Shown here piece after piece: positions 36,929-48,700 of a stretch of DNA of 64,000 nt. Location of the stretch: positions 3,911,001-3,975,000 of the forward strand of contig JANTQA010000070.1 in NCBI GenBank assembly GCA_027625915.1. The letters run 5' to 3'. Both the position numbers and the translations under genes were made by a program. How positions within the stretch are numbered: the first letter of the stretch is position 1; every line of letters starts with the position of its first letter. The notes beneath the pieces were generated by a model. The model was not told the DNA's origin, did not search any database, and saw only the letters and a program-made list of their open reading frames with translations. The DNA comes from Anaeramoeba flamelloides (taxonomy: Eukaryota > Metamonada > Anaeramoebidae).

Positions 36929-37605
36929 TATTTCTTGAATAAAACTCGTCCCTAATTTCAAGTTTAGTATTTCTCTTATTGCTCTTATTTCTAAAAAATC
37001 GTAGTTGGTTGATTCTTTTAAAAAAAAGTAAAATTTTCATTATTGGTTGGGCCACTTTGAGTGAAATGGGGCTTATATTAGTTTGGACAAGTTTAAAGAA
37101 AGTTTAATTAAAATTAAAAATTCGCAGTGAGTTAACTGTGTAAACAATGCTTGCATTTGTTGTAGCGTTTTACACTTATTAGATTTACATTCAAAATATT
37201 TTTAAATTGATATGATGATCTTAAAATAGCAAGAAAAACAAGAATATTATAAAAACACGAACGATAAACAATCATTTATAATTCAAATTGTGCTTAATTT
37301 AAAGTTTTTAATTTCTTTACACTTTCAGAATTCATAATACGAAAAAAAAAAAAAAATTAAATACTTTTGTTTTTTGTTTTTTCTTCTTTATCAAATCTAT
37401 TACAGTTTTACAATTTTAAAAAAACAATTATTTCTATTCTTTATCTATTCATTATTGGAAATATTCTAACAAAAAAGAAGGATGATCATTGGATTGAAAG
37501 AATAAATAAATAAATAAATATTTTTGATATTAAATCATATAGTTTTATTTTTAGCAATTTAATTTGTTTTTCTCTTTTTTTTTTTTTTTAATTATTTTAT
37601 TTTTT

Positions 37606-38457
37606 TTAATTTTTTTTATTTGTTTTGGAAACTTTTTTCTTTGCTGTTTTTTCATTTTGTTTAGTTTTCAAGTTACTTGATGAATTTTTACCTTTTTTTG
37701 ATTTCATTGTTCTCTTTGTTGGTGATTTTTTTTTTCGTTTATCATTTCCCACTTCATCATCATCGTCCTCCTCTCCATCTTCACTGTCATTATCGTTCAC
37801 ACCCCCCTCTTTTTCATCGTCGTATTTAGATTCAATAGATTTATTAATATCTTCATTTTCAATTGACATATTAATATTTTCGTTATCGGTTGAATCTACA
37901 TTTTCACTTTTTGATTTCTTCTTGTTTTTCTTTTTTAGTTTATCTTTTTTTTCATTCTTCTTGATCTTTTTTTTTTTTGAACTTTTATTATCTGAATCTG
38001 AATCTGGATCTAAAGCACTAGATAAAGAACCATCGCTAGAATCTTCGGAAGTGGAAGAGGATTGATAAACATTATTTTTGAAATCTTTAGTTTTTTTTGC
38101 AATTTTTCTCATTTTCTTGAGAGCATTTTTTTGGATTCGCACTAATTTATTCATTTCATTAAAATTTTTCTGAAAAAAATTATTTTCTGACTGCAAAGAT
38201 TGTTTTAGTTCCTGTTCCCCTTTAAGCCCAATTAACCTTCTTTGTAAATGAGATTCTAATTCTTGATATTTTTTTTTATTTTTTTTCCGATCCTCATTAA
38301 GTGTTTTGTTTAATTGTGCCACTCTTGAATCTCGGTATGTAATTGCAGATTTAAAGACTTCATAAACATCATTTAAATCCTGAATTACTTCATTTTCCAA
38401 AGAAAAATCATCAGAATCCCAAATAATGGTTTTTATTTTTTCAAGCTTATCAGTCAT
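37606..38457 (-). CDS. Charged coiled-coil protein of unknown function
   Basis: One 283-residue frame. Residues about 1-50 are acidic to neutral and helical (IIWDSDDFSLENEV). Residues about 50-125 are strongly predicted coiled coil with many Lys/Glu/Gln (RVAQLNKTLNEDRKK, ESHLQRRL, ELKQSLQSENNFFQ). From about 130 on the protein is low-complexity: a Ser/Asp patch (SSSTSEDSSDGS, DPDSDSD, possible casein kinase 2 sites), Lys runs resembling nuclear or nucleolar localisation signals, another acidic block (EDGEEDDDDE), and a basic Ser/Lys tail. This alternating acid/base layout is common in nucleolar and chromatin-associated proteins. No family is recognised. The clean 852-base frame in AT-rich DNA and the biased but non-random composition support it as a real gene. 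Confidence 0.8.
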   Translation of the reverse strand: MTDKLEKIKTIIWDSDDFSLENEVIQDLNDVYEVFKSAITYRDSRVAQLNKTLNEDRKKNKKKYQELESHLQRRLIGLKGEQELKQSLQSENNFFQKNFNEMNKLVRIQKNALKKMRKIAKKTKDFKNNVYQSSSTSEDSSDGSLSSALDPDSDSDNKSSKKKKIKKNEKKDKLKKKNKKKSKSENVDSTDNENINMSIENEDINKSIESKYDDEKEGGVNDNDSEDGEEDDDDEVGNDKRKKKSPTKRTMKSKKGKNSSSNLKTKQNEKTAKKKVSKTNKKN

Positions 38458-39237
38458 TTTTGTATCATAATCATCTATGAAATTTTATAATTTAACAAGA
38501 ATATTTTTGTTTTTTTTCAAAAGGGTTTAGTTTTATTTTATATTTTACTTTTAATTTTATTGTATTAAAAATTAAATAATAAATAAATGATGAATAATTA
38601 TTATCCGTTTATTAAATCCAAAACATATAAAAAATTTTACAAAGGTTTACTCTTCATCCCCGTAATGGTTTATTTTGGATGATTTAAAAAATAAATTCTG
38701 AAAGTTTTGTTGTAATATAATTTTAAAATTTGCAATTAATTTTTAGGGTATTAAAATTTGTTAATTTGAAATGATAAAGTATATCTATAAGAGATTTGAT
38801 TCGGTTCTTTTATTCAAAAAAATCACAATTTAGTTTATTTTTTGTTTATTGGTAGAAGTGCAAAATATACTTTATAAACTCTAAAACCCAAATATACACT
38901 TTAAAATCATCGATTTGTCTATTTTAATAAAGAGCGAGAAAAATATTTGACCAAAATTAGATCAAATGAAATCGGGTTACTGTATTACATTTTTAATTAG
39001 AACGTTATAGATAATGTACATTTATAAATTGATGGTTTTTAAGAATAAGGATTTGGGTTTTGAACTTTTTTTTTTAGTTACTTTGCTTTTTTTTTTTATT
39101 GTTTTTTTTTTCTCTGCAAGTTTCCCAAATCTTTTTTTTACAAAAATATCAGTACAAGTACCGACTTTACAGATTGTAAATAATGTAGATCAATTCAGTT
39201 TAGTTCAGTTCAGTTGGATCAGTTCGGTTCAGTTAAG

Positions 39238-39435
39238 TTTGGTTTGTTTTAGATCTAATCCGAACAAGTTTAAGATCTAATCGTGAGCAGGTTGATCCAT
39301 TATCTTATAATGATTTTTTATCCCTTGGGCCTTCCCCAAACACCTCGACACTTAGAGAAAACCAAAAAGAGGAAGGAACCGAAGGAACCAAAGGAACCCA
39401 AACAACTTTAAATTCTCACACGAAAAAAACATAAA
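39238..39435 (+). other. Possible terminal coding exon of an unidentified gene
   Basis: An open frame ends at a TAA at 39433-39435 and encodes LRSNREQVDPLSYNDF, LSLGPSPNTSTL and a Glu-Gly-Thr-rich tail (KEEGTEGTKGTQ). It follows TTTGTTTTAG, which could be a splice acceptor at about 39254. Composition is noticeably less AT-rich and more protein-like than the surroundings. No upstream exon was found, so it may be a fragment of a broken gene. Confidence 0.3.
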
Positions 39436-39651
39436 CATGCAAATTTTCATTGTTTTAAATTATATTAAACATGATTTTCGTACTAGGTATGAAGTAATTA
39501 TGAAAACTAAATTGTAATTTATTTTTTAGACTTTTAACTTTTACCAAATGCCCCTTTAAAAGTAAAATATCACTAAAATAATTTAATTTTTGTTTTTTTT
39601 TTATAGATAAAAAATTAAAAAAGGTTTATTACAGTCAAAACTCTTCAAAAT

Positions 39652-40912
39652 TTGCAACTATATCCCATTCCAAAATTTTTAACAAACTCAAAATCAAAAA
39701 TAGGACAATAAAAATCAACACACTTTATAGTATTTTTCAAAACATTATATTAAATCACTTTTTAGTTATTCAGTAAACTATTTTTCAGTCAAAAGGGCCC
39801 AGTTGTAATGGTATAATACATGTGTTTAAAGGGTTTGCATAGATATTAGAAGAAAAATTTTATTTTGGAAATTTTCAAAATTGAAATCATTTTTTCACAT
39901 TTTTGTTTTTTTGTTTCGATTTTTTTTTAAAAACGTAATTCAGTTGCAAAAAATTTGTTTATTGCAAGATCAATAGTCACTTGGAAAAAATGTGTTATTC
40001 TAATGCCATTGAAACCATGTAAAGATTGTTGAGAAATCATATTGATTTCTATTGCAATTCAATTCGATCTTTGATCTTGATATTTGCTTAATAAATGTGA
40101 AAAATTTTCACTTTATTTTCATTTCCTTTTTCAAATAGAGACCACAAATACCAACAAACTTCGTCTGGGGGCTTAATTTCTAAAAGAAAAGTATGAAAAA
40201 TGAAGTGAAAAATGTTTCATATTTATTATTCAAATACCAGTAGAAGTTCAAAACGAACATCGTTGTTTTTCTCAATGGGTCACTAAGAATTTGAGTTTTG
40301 AAATTTTTAAGAAAATTTATTGATTAATTAGTTTTCTTTCAGACATGTATCAACAATTCTTTGAAGTATATTATTCTGTTTATTTCTTATTTGATCTTCA
40401 AAGGTCAATTATATAAAATAATTGATATTTGAAAAAAACGTTTTTTTTTGGATTCCCCTTTGACTGAAACAGAGTTTATTAATGTTTTTATATATTTCCC
40501 TTTGTTATCTAAAAAAAAGAAAAAAAAAATATAAAGCATAAAAATAAAAATCAATGTATTGAAATTTGGAATGAGTTGAAATAAAAAATTGTATTGGTAA
40601 ATTTGTTGAGATTTTACTAACAATTATTGATCGATTAGAGATGATTTAGGTACCATCAACTAATCTTATATGTTTTTTCTATTTAATTGAACTCAACTTT
40701 AGCCAAATATGAATCATTCAAAAAAATTTTCCGATCAAACGATACATATTCTGTAATTGGAAAAAAAATACTGAAAACAAAAACAGAATGGACAAAAAAA
40801 TGATAAAAAGAGTTTGTTAAATCAACATTATTTCCAAATTGGAGATAAAGGGTAGTATTGTTCTTCTTTCAATTATTTTAACTGTTTCCAAATTTTTTGA
40901 ATTTAGTTTATT
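39652..40912 (+). mobile_element. Family C copy interrupted by family B
   Basis: The left end (39652-39775) and the remainder (40477-40912) align with family C copy 1 on either side of an inserted 701-bp family B element. The empty site in copy 1 reads GAGTATTAATG; here CAGTA precedes and TATTAATG follows the insert, giving a clear TA duplication. Confidence 0.8.
39776..40476 (-). mobile_element. Family B copy 4, inserted in family C
   Basis: 701 bp with ends AACTATTTTTCAGTCAAAAG and CTTTGACTGAAACAGAGTT, flanked by TA on both sides (39774-39775 and 40477-40478). Very similar to copy 3 and inverted relative to copy 1. Confidence 0.85.
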
Positions 40913-41154
40913 TAATAATTATATATATATATATAAACCAAATTTCAAAATTAGAGGCAAACTTTTTTTTTAATATTTTTTTCTTTTTTCATTTGCCTTT
41001 CAAAAAATAAAATGATGACACTATATTTTTATTTATGAATTTATTTTGGTTATTATCTCTAAACACTTTAGTAAAATACATTATTATTCAAATTAAAAAA
41101 CAATTAAAATAATTTTTTTAGGATGAAAAATCTGCCCCTATTTTTGAAATTTAG

Positions 41155-41157
<3 letters not shown>

Positions 41158-41190
<33 letters not shown>
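41158..41190. repeat. (TA)n microsatellite
   Basis: About 16 consecutive TA units. Simple repeat. Confidence 0.8.
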
Positions 41191-41192
<2 letters not shown>

Positions 41193-41489
41193 TTGTAATT
41201 ATCATTATTAATAAATTATTTGGATTTAAATTTATTTGAAAATTTTCGTCATTATATCCTGAAGAGCTTTCAATTACATAGAGATTGAAATATTTTTCTT
41301 TAAAAATATTATATTAAAATTCTTAGAGTATAATTTTCAAAATTTAAATTGAAATAGTTAATTTCCTTAAATTATTGAAAGGAAACCTCCCAACTCTCCA
41401 ACTCTAAGATTTTTTTCTTCAACTTGTTTTTGGAAAAAGATCATATAAATAGAAAAAAATTAAAATTACATAAAAAATAATTTTGTTTA

Positions 41490-41800
41490 TTTTTTTCAAT
41501 TTTTCCCCATGGCTGAATTTTCTTAATATTGGGAAGAAGAGTTACAAAGGAAAAAGATCAAGTTTTTACTTGTTAATATTGAGACACTGAAACACGAAAT
41601 TACGAATAACTTGAAAATAAAAAGGAAAAAGTAAAGGCTGAAAATGGCCAAGTGCTAAATCAAATCAAGATTAAAAAGAAAAAAGACATTACAACAATTA
41701 AACAACGAATTTACAAATGAATATTCTTGATCAAATTACATTAAATTAAATTAACACAAAGTATCGTGGCTGTGATTTTGTGTGTTTTTTTTTAATTAAT
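41490..41800 (+). repeat. 310-bp direct repeat, copy 1
   Basis: Matches 46080-46390 in the same orientation, including ATATTGGGAAGAAGAGTTAC and GAGACACTGAAACACGAAA. Both copies can be read as YWEEELQRKK followed by a Lys/Glu-rich helix before stops appear, which hints at a decayed coiled-coil exon. No ends or target duplication identified. Confidence 0.6.
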
Positions 41801-42778
41801 GATAGTGTTGGTTTTATTGATTTTTTTTTTTACCAATTGCATATTAAAATAACTCGTTTTTTGTTTTTTATTTTATTTTTTTTTTTTATTATTGAAGGCG
41901 GAAATTATTTTCCTCTTACAGCCGTTAGGTTTTTTTTTAATTTAAGAAATAAAACAGAAAACCTCACGAAAACCTAGGCACTTACGACACTCTGCGACCG
42001 GATCGTTGATTTGATTATATTATATTTATTAATTATTAAATATTCTTGGCTTTTCCATCCAGTGCTATTTATTGTTAATTTTCTCTAAATAGATTTAAAT
42101 TTTTATTTAATAACTTTAAGTTTTCTGTTTTACAATTGATATTTTCACTTTTTTTTTTTTGGAAACTTTAATTTTTCTGATAGATGTTCAAAACCTCGAA
42201 TTGATAATTTCTTTTTGAGTTGATTTCCTCTTTGATTAATTGAAATTCTGACTTGATCAAGTTTTGTTTCATTTATATAAATCATTCATATGGAGAATAT
42301 GTATTAATTTTTAAATGGATGAGTTAATATTTAATTTAACGGACATTTATTGTACTCAAAATGGTGTTTGGATAAATAAAAAAGTAATAAATTTTAAAAT
42401 AATTGGCTAATGTGTATTGATTTAAAAAATTGTAATTTGATCCCATTAGCTAAATTTTGCTGTTTAAAAATCATTTTGATTTTTTTAAAACTATTTTTTA
42501 CTTTCTTGAAGTTTTTTTGTAAATGTTTCTCTTTTTCAAGCCAAATTCCTAAATATTTTATTTCTGATAAACTGATTTGATTTTGAGTGTTTTATCAATA
42601 ATTTGGATTCATTCCAAATTTTTGAATCAATTTTATAAATTTTTTCTAACTTTTTGTTCAATTTTTAGCAAATTTCCTTCAATTTTTAAAATTAAATCAT
42701 CGAATTTCATATTTAGTAAGATATATTTGAAACAGGGGAAATTTATAAAAATTAACAGGCCAAGGCGATCTCAATTAG

Positions 42779-45700
42779 TCACAGCAACTTGGACTTTTGA
42801 GTTTTTTCTGGCTGGAAATTGTCCCAAATGTGCTAATTTTATATTGATGTTTAATAGTTATTATTTTTAAAATAATAATAATAAATAGTAATAGAAAGAA
42901 GAAAGGGTATACCACAGTACCAAATGTAAGAATATGATGCTTGTCATCTTTTGGGCTATTTCTAGCAATCCTCTTTTTTTGGAAAGTGTTGTTATTACTT
43001 TTATTAACTGTTGTTTTTCTTAAAGATTGTGAAGAAGTAACTTTTTTGATTCTATTATGAGTTGAGAGTTTGGTTGGGGTTGTAGTTGAGGTTGATGTCG
43101 ATGCTAGTGTTGAAGTTGATGTTGATGTTGTGGCTGTAGTTGCAGTTTCAGTTTTGGTTATAATTGGTTTGGGCTTTTTAGTTGGACTTAAAAGATCAAT
43201 TAAAGATTTATTTGTTTCTAATGTTTTTTGGTTTATATTTTTTGGAACAGTTTTATTTTTATTGTTTGATGTTTTGTTTTTTTTTTGTTGCTGAACATTC
43301 TGTAAAAATACTGTACATAATAGTTTTCCATCAGATCTAAAAAGATTTAAATGAAGGGTACATGTAAATTCTTTATTGTGTGAATTTTTAAAGCACCATT
43401 GGAAATCTTTTGGTCCATCACTTTTTTTTATTTTTTTTTTTTTTTATTTTTTTTGTTATTAATTGATTCAACATTCGTACAATCAATTTATTTAATTGAT
43501 AAATAAAAAATTGGATTAATTAGTAAAAATACAAAATCAAAAAATTATAAAAAATATTGGGTTTATATAAAAAGATTGATGTGTTAATTTAAAATTGGCA
43601 TACACACATGTATACATTCATTATATCATCTTCAAGAATTTAATTAATAACAACATTTATTTTTTGAATGGTAACTAGAATAAAGAAAAACAATACTTGG
43701 TAAAAAAGGATTTGTTTTGTTTTGAATTATAACCAAATATAATCAATTCTACTCTAGGAAGATAAAATTCAAAAATTGGTTAAATCAAATTAATAAAAGT
43801 AATTCAATTCTATTTTTTTTTTAAAAAAAATTGAAAAGCACATTAAAATATTCAATTTTTCTCTTATTTTGTGTGATTAGCCTTAAAATGGGATAATTTT
43901 AAGTTTTCTGAGAATAAAAAATGCCGACAAGTTTATTACAAATATGAAAATTTAAGGTTTGAATTGCGATAACTATTAATATTTTGGTCATTTATCCCTT
44001 TTCTAAATGTTACAAAAACTGTCACTTATATGTGTAATTTTGAATCTAAACGAAAAATTGGAGTCTAGGCTTCTACAAACTAAGAATTTTCAGAGAAAAC
44101 ATCTGATCAATTGAAATTTATGGCTTTTAAAAACTGAATAAGCTTTTTTATTTTCCAGAATACAAAGCCACGTTGTAAATTCTTTTCAAATAATTATAAC
44201 CTATTTTCAAATGGAAAAATATTTCTTTAATTATGTTTTTAAAAGATGAAAATGAGTATATTTATCTTTTTTGGTTCTAGTTCGATTTAATTTATATAAT
44301 TATAAAAAATTTTTTAAAAAATGAGGGTTAAAATTTTTCGAATAACAATTCTCAAAGTATTACTTGGATAAAATGATTGGGGAAGGGTTGATATTTGGAG
44401 TGGGTTGTGGGAGCAACATGAACTATTCCTGGCAAAAGTGACTGGATTCGCTTTTTCATATCGAAATTTAAAAATACCTGTAAATTGGAATTAATGATTC
44501 AGAAAAATAGGAAGAATTTAATGTTAATCTCTTTAATATAAGATATATTAAACTCCATTCCCAAAATTTGGACACACCCAAAATCAAAAATAGGAAAAAA
44601 AAATCTCAATTTATTTTATTTTTCGGATTTATTGCTAAGATCTCAGGGTCAGACAATTAGTCTGGTAAAGAGAGAATTTTGAAGTAACTAAATTCGTAAC
44701 TTCTTGTTTTCAAAGAGGATCTAAATATACTCTTTGGGTACAGTCATTAGAAGAATTTTAAGTTTAATTTAGTTTTCTAAAATAACAATTTATTATATTA
44801 ACAAATTTATTATATTTTTCCATGCATAATATTAAATCAGGTTTAAGTTACCCATTATTAATGTTTTTGTATGTAATCATTTTCATCCATATAAAAGAAA
44901 AAAAAATATAAAACTCAAAAATAAAAACAGGTGTGTACAAAATAATGAAACGAGAGAACAAAAAATGTATTGGTAAATTTGTTGAAATTTCACCAAAAAT
45001 TGTTGATCGATCAAATGATAAGATACGATCTTCCAATTGTATGTGGATTTTTCAATATTTAAACAAACTCAACACTAAGGTTCTATGAACCATTGAAAAA
45101 AAATTCACCGATCTAACGAAAAAGATTACTTAACTCGAAAAAAGGAAACGAAAACAAAACAAAAAAGACAAAAAATAAAATAGTTTATCAATATTGAAAT
45201 TATTTCAAAATTGAATATAAATTGTTGTATTTTGATTCTTTCTATTGCTTTAACTGTGCCCAAATTTTTAGAATTTAGTTTAGATATACATTAGGAGATT
45301 TTTGGAAAAAAGAAAAAAAAAAAAATTAATTGATTGCAATGAAAAAATCGATTTTTTAAAGAAAATTAGACCAGCTCAGAAGCCAAATAATAGAATTATT
45401 TTTAAAACTTTTTTTTTTTTACTTTTCTAGCCTTAGAAAAAATTTTTTTTTTGTTAATTTTTTTTTTTTAACAAGTAATTAAAAAATAATATTTTGTGAT
45501 CTTTTGAATTTTTTTTTGTCTTTAGGTTACTATTCCAAAAAATCATTTAAATTTTTCAATTTTATTGATTTAAAGTTGAATTTTCAACTGATCAAAAACA
45601 ATTGATGAATTTGAAGATTTTTTTGTTGAGATTTTAAAAGGGGAAATTCTAATCAAAAAAAAATATAAAAAAGGAAAATAATTTGTTTAATGAAAAGTAT

Positions 45701-48700
45701 GTCCGAATATTATATGGTTAATTTTTTTTTGTTTAAACTGGTTTTAATTTGTTTTTATGATAAATAATTTATGTGTTGAATTACCCTCATTTTCTTTTCA
45801 ATAAGATAAAAGAAAAAGATAAAAAATGAAAAAATGAAAAAAAAAATTTCAATTAAGTAAAAATATAATAAATTATATGAGTTTAAGAATTTGAAAATCG
45901 GAAAATTAATTTTGAATTTCTAATGGTTGTCTCATCAAATGTTGATATGTTGACTCCATTATTCAAAGAAAAACTTTCGGGAAATAAATTGAAATAAAAT
46001 TCTTAATTAAAATATTTGAATAAATAAATTAGAGTTTTATCAGAAAGATTCAAAAGTACTAATATTTTTTTATTTTTTTCCATTTTTTCCCTGACTGGAT
46101 TTTCTTAATATTGGGAAGAAGAGTTACAAAGGAAGAAAAAGATCAAGTGGTTACTTATTAATACTGAGACACTGAAACACGAAAGTATGAATAACTTGAT
46201 AATAAAAACGAAAAAGCAAAGACAAAAAATATCAAAGGTTAAAGCAAATCAGATCAAAAAAAAAAGAAAAAAGTAATTACAACAATTAAACAACAATCCT
46301 CAAATGAACAATTCATGATCAATTATCGAATTACATTAAATTAACCAAAAGTATCGTGGATGTGATTTTGGGTGTTCGTAATTTTAGATAACATTGTTTT
46401 TTTTATTTTTTGATTTTTTACCAATTGTTTCTTATAATCCCTTTTTAAATTTCAATTTTTTTTTCATTTTTTAAATTTCAATTTTTTGTTTTTGCTTTTT
46501 AAACATTAAAAAATGTTTGGGTATGTCTGACCTTGAACAGTCGTGAAACATATGATTTTACGCTTAAATTACGTTTGAGGAAATTCAAGTAAAAGGTCAT
46601 TTAGAGTGTAATTTACACTTCTTCAATAATAAAAAAAGTGGGACTTTTTTTCTTTTCTTCCAATGTTATCTTTTTAATGTTTATGATTTTATCGAATCAA
46701 CGAATTTATAAATATTTTAATTTTATTATGAAAAGACAAAAAATTTGATTTTGTTTACTTTAATGAAAAAAATATTTCAATGGACTATTACGAATTTCCA
46801 AATGAAAAATGAGAAAAATCTAATTTAGATCTTTAAAAAAAACCAGGAAGAATTATAGATCAATAACTCTATGTTTAAAAGTTTTATGGACTCTTTTAAA
46901 TTCATTTTTTTTCCAAAAATAAAAAAATATTTCTTATTCTTTAAATGTTTTTATCAATTATAAAGGAATTAAGTGAAAAATATAAATGTAAATCTTTTAT
47001 ATTTTGAAAGAATATCTAAAGAATTGATTTTGTATAAAGTAGTGTTCAGAAACTAATTAAAAAAATAATAATAATTTCAAAAAAATAGCAATTTTGAGAA
47101 AAAATCATTATTTTATACAAAAATCTCCTAATGTATCTAAACTATTTTTCAAAAATTTTGAAACACTTTATAATGTTAGTGGGAGTTGTTTTGTATGTTT
47201 AATCTGGTATTCTTTTCAAAAAATATTTTCAAATTTTTGGATCAGAATCATTTTTTAATAATTATATTAATTTTTGTTTTTCTTTTTCAAATTTTGGGAT
47301 TAGAATCATTTTTCCTAATTTTGCAAATTTTTGTTTTTCTTTTTCAAATTTTCGCTTTTCCTGAATCTTTGTTTCACTTTTTCAAATATTCTTTTTCTTT
47401 TTTTTTTTTTCTTTTTCTTTTTTTTTTTTCTTTTTCTTTTTTTTTATCAAAAGATCATGTGGAAAAAAAAAAAGATCTTCAAAAAGGCAAATAGACATTA
47501 AGAAAATTCAAACAATGACATATCTTTTAAAATGAATTTAATTATTAGCAAAAAATCTTCTTGTTTACTTTTTTTCAGTGAAAGTCCAGCAATAAAAAAT
47601 CCGTATAAACTCCATTTCAAAAATTGTGACTCAGTTTTTTTTGTTTTTGGTTTTATTTTTTTTTAATTTTTAAAATATCAGGTTTTTATATATTTAGAAT
47701 TACTTAAAAGTGAATTATGAATCAGATTTAATTATTAGTTGTTCTTGAATACTAAAGTATATATATATATATTCAATTTATTATTTCAGGTGAGTCACAA
47801 TTTTTGAAATGGAGTTTATATTATAAACTCTTTTTCAAACAAAAGTGTACACTTCTCAAATCATCAAGTCTATTGAATTTTATTGTTCATAAGATAATTA
47901 CTTATTGGTGATTTGCATTTTCATTATTCATTTTTTCATTTTTTCTTTTTTTATTTTTGGATATTGAACAGTTGGAAAATGAATTTAACAAAAATAAGAA
48001 GAAACCAATTTGGAAATAATCTGACAGTATACAAATGGAAACAGTTTAAGTTTGATTTCGAATAAGCTAGATGTAGGAATTAAGAAAGACCATTATTGGG
48101 TTGATGCATGGAACAAAGAAAAAAGAAAATAAAGAAAAAAAAAAAAACAATTCCAACAAAAGACCGATATGAATTGTGGCTTTACTTGAAAAATGAGACT
48201 TTCAAGATCAAAAGTTTGACATGTAAAGAGATATCGTTCTTTATTGATTTGATTTGGAAACAATCACCTTGTTATGTTGCGAGTTTGGCCTGGAAGAACG
48301 AGAAATATGATATTGTTCGAAGTGATATAAGATTATGTTGAGGAGTTCGAAGAACGACGATTAATATAATCTTAGCACTAGAACAATATCATATTTTGAG
48401 TCTGGAAGGAGAACCAAAACGAGTAAACATAAAAAGTGATTTTTGAACAAATGAAGCAATATGAGGTGCTATTTATTTTTTAACTCGGGATCTAACTCTA
48501 CACAATAAAAAACAAAGAAACACATTTTTAACCAATTTGTTATTTTGCAATGGTACTTTGAAGAACTTACTCTTCAGAGGATCTTTTTCTCCCAATGAAG
48601 TTACTGTAAACACTGAAGTTAAATTTTACATTTTCATACATTGGTGATAAAACTTGGTTTAAATTCATACAGAAACAAAACAGATCGTTCAACTTTTCAA

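Larger units (their letters stand above)
34446..37073 (+). mobile_element. Family E copy 2, split by two later insertions
   Basis: The left part 34446-34856 matches the first three quarters of 14010-14568. The rest resumes at 36211-36228 and 36929-37073. Removing the TTAA element (34857-36210) and the family B element (36229-36928) restores a sequence colinear with copy 1 across both joins (for example GTTTGTTCA then TATTTCTT in both). This order shows E is older than both inserts. Confidence 0.75.
32192..37605. other. Transposon-dense region between uL24 and the coiled-coil gene
   Basis: Almost wholly made of mobile elements: family B (32788-33314), family C (33314-33854), and family E (34446-37073) broken by a TTAA element and another family B copy. 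Just after 33854, a second piece of family B end sequence (TTGTAACACATGTAG onward) appears, implying a further rearrangement. Minus- and plus-strand frames near 32387-32782 are not recognisable. Confidence 0.6.
38458..42778. other. Region between the coiled-coil and PAS genes
   Basis: Contains a possible terminal exon (39238-39435), a degenerate CAGTT microsatellite (39192-39240), family C interrupted by family B (39652-40912), a TA dinucleotide run at about 41158-41190, and a 310-bp repeat (41490-41800). No complete gene is supported. Confidence 0.45.

Noticed and set aside
37625-38065. Ser/Phe-rich plus-strand frame
   Set aside because: Antisense shadow of the charged coiled-coil gene.
43070-43294. 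Plus-strand frame rich in Val and Asp
   Set aside because: It is the antisense of the Thr/Ser-rich tail of PAS exon 3.
44364-44477. Exon-like 114-nt minus-strand stretch with AG and GT borders inside PAS intron 2
   Set aside because: Spliced between PAS exons 2 and 3 it gives an immediate stop codon; the PAS fold is already complete without it.
47186-47494. 102-codon Phe-rich plus-strand frame
   Set aside because: Built from TTTTC-type low-complexity runs in an intron; no protein-like pattern.
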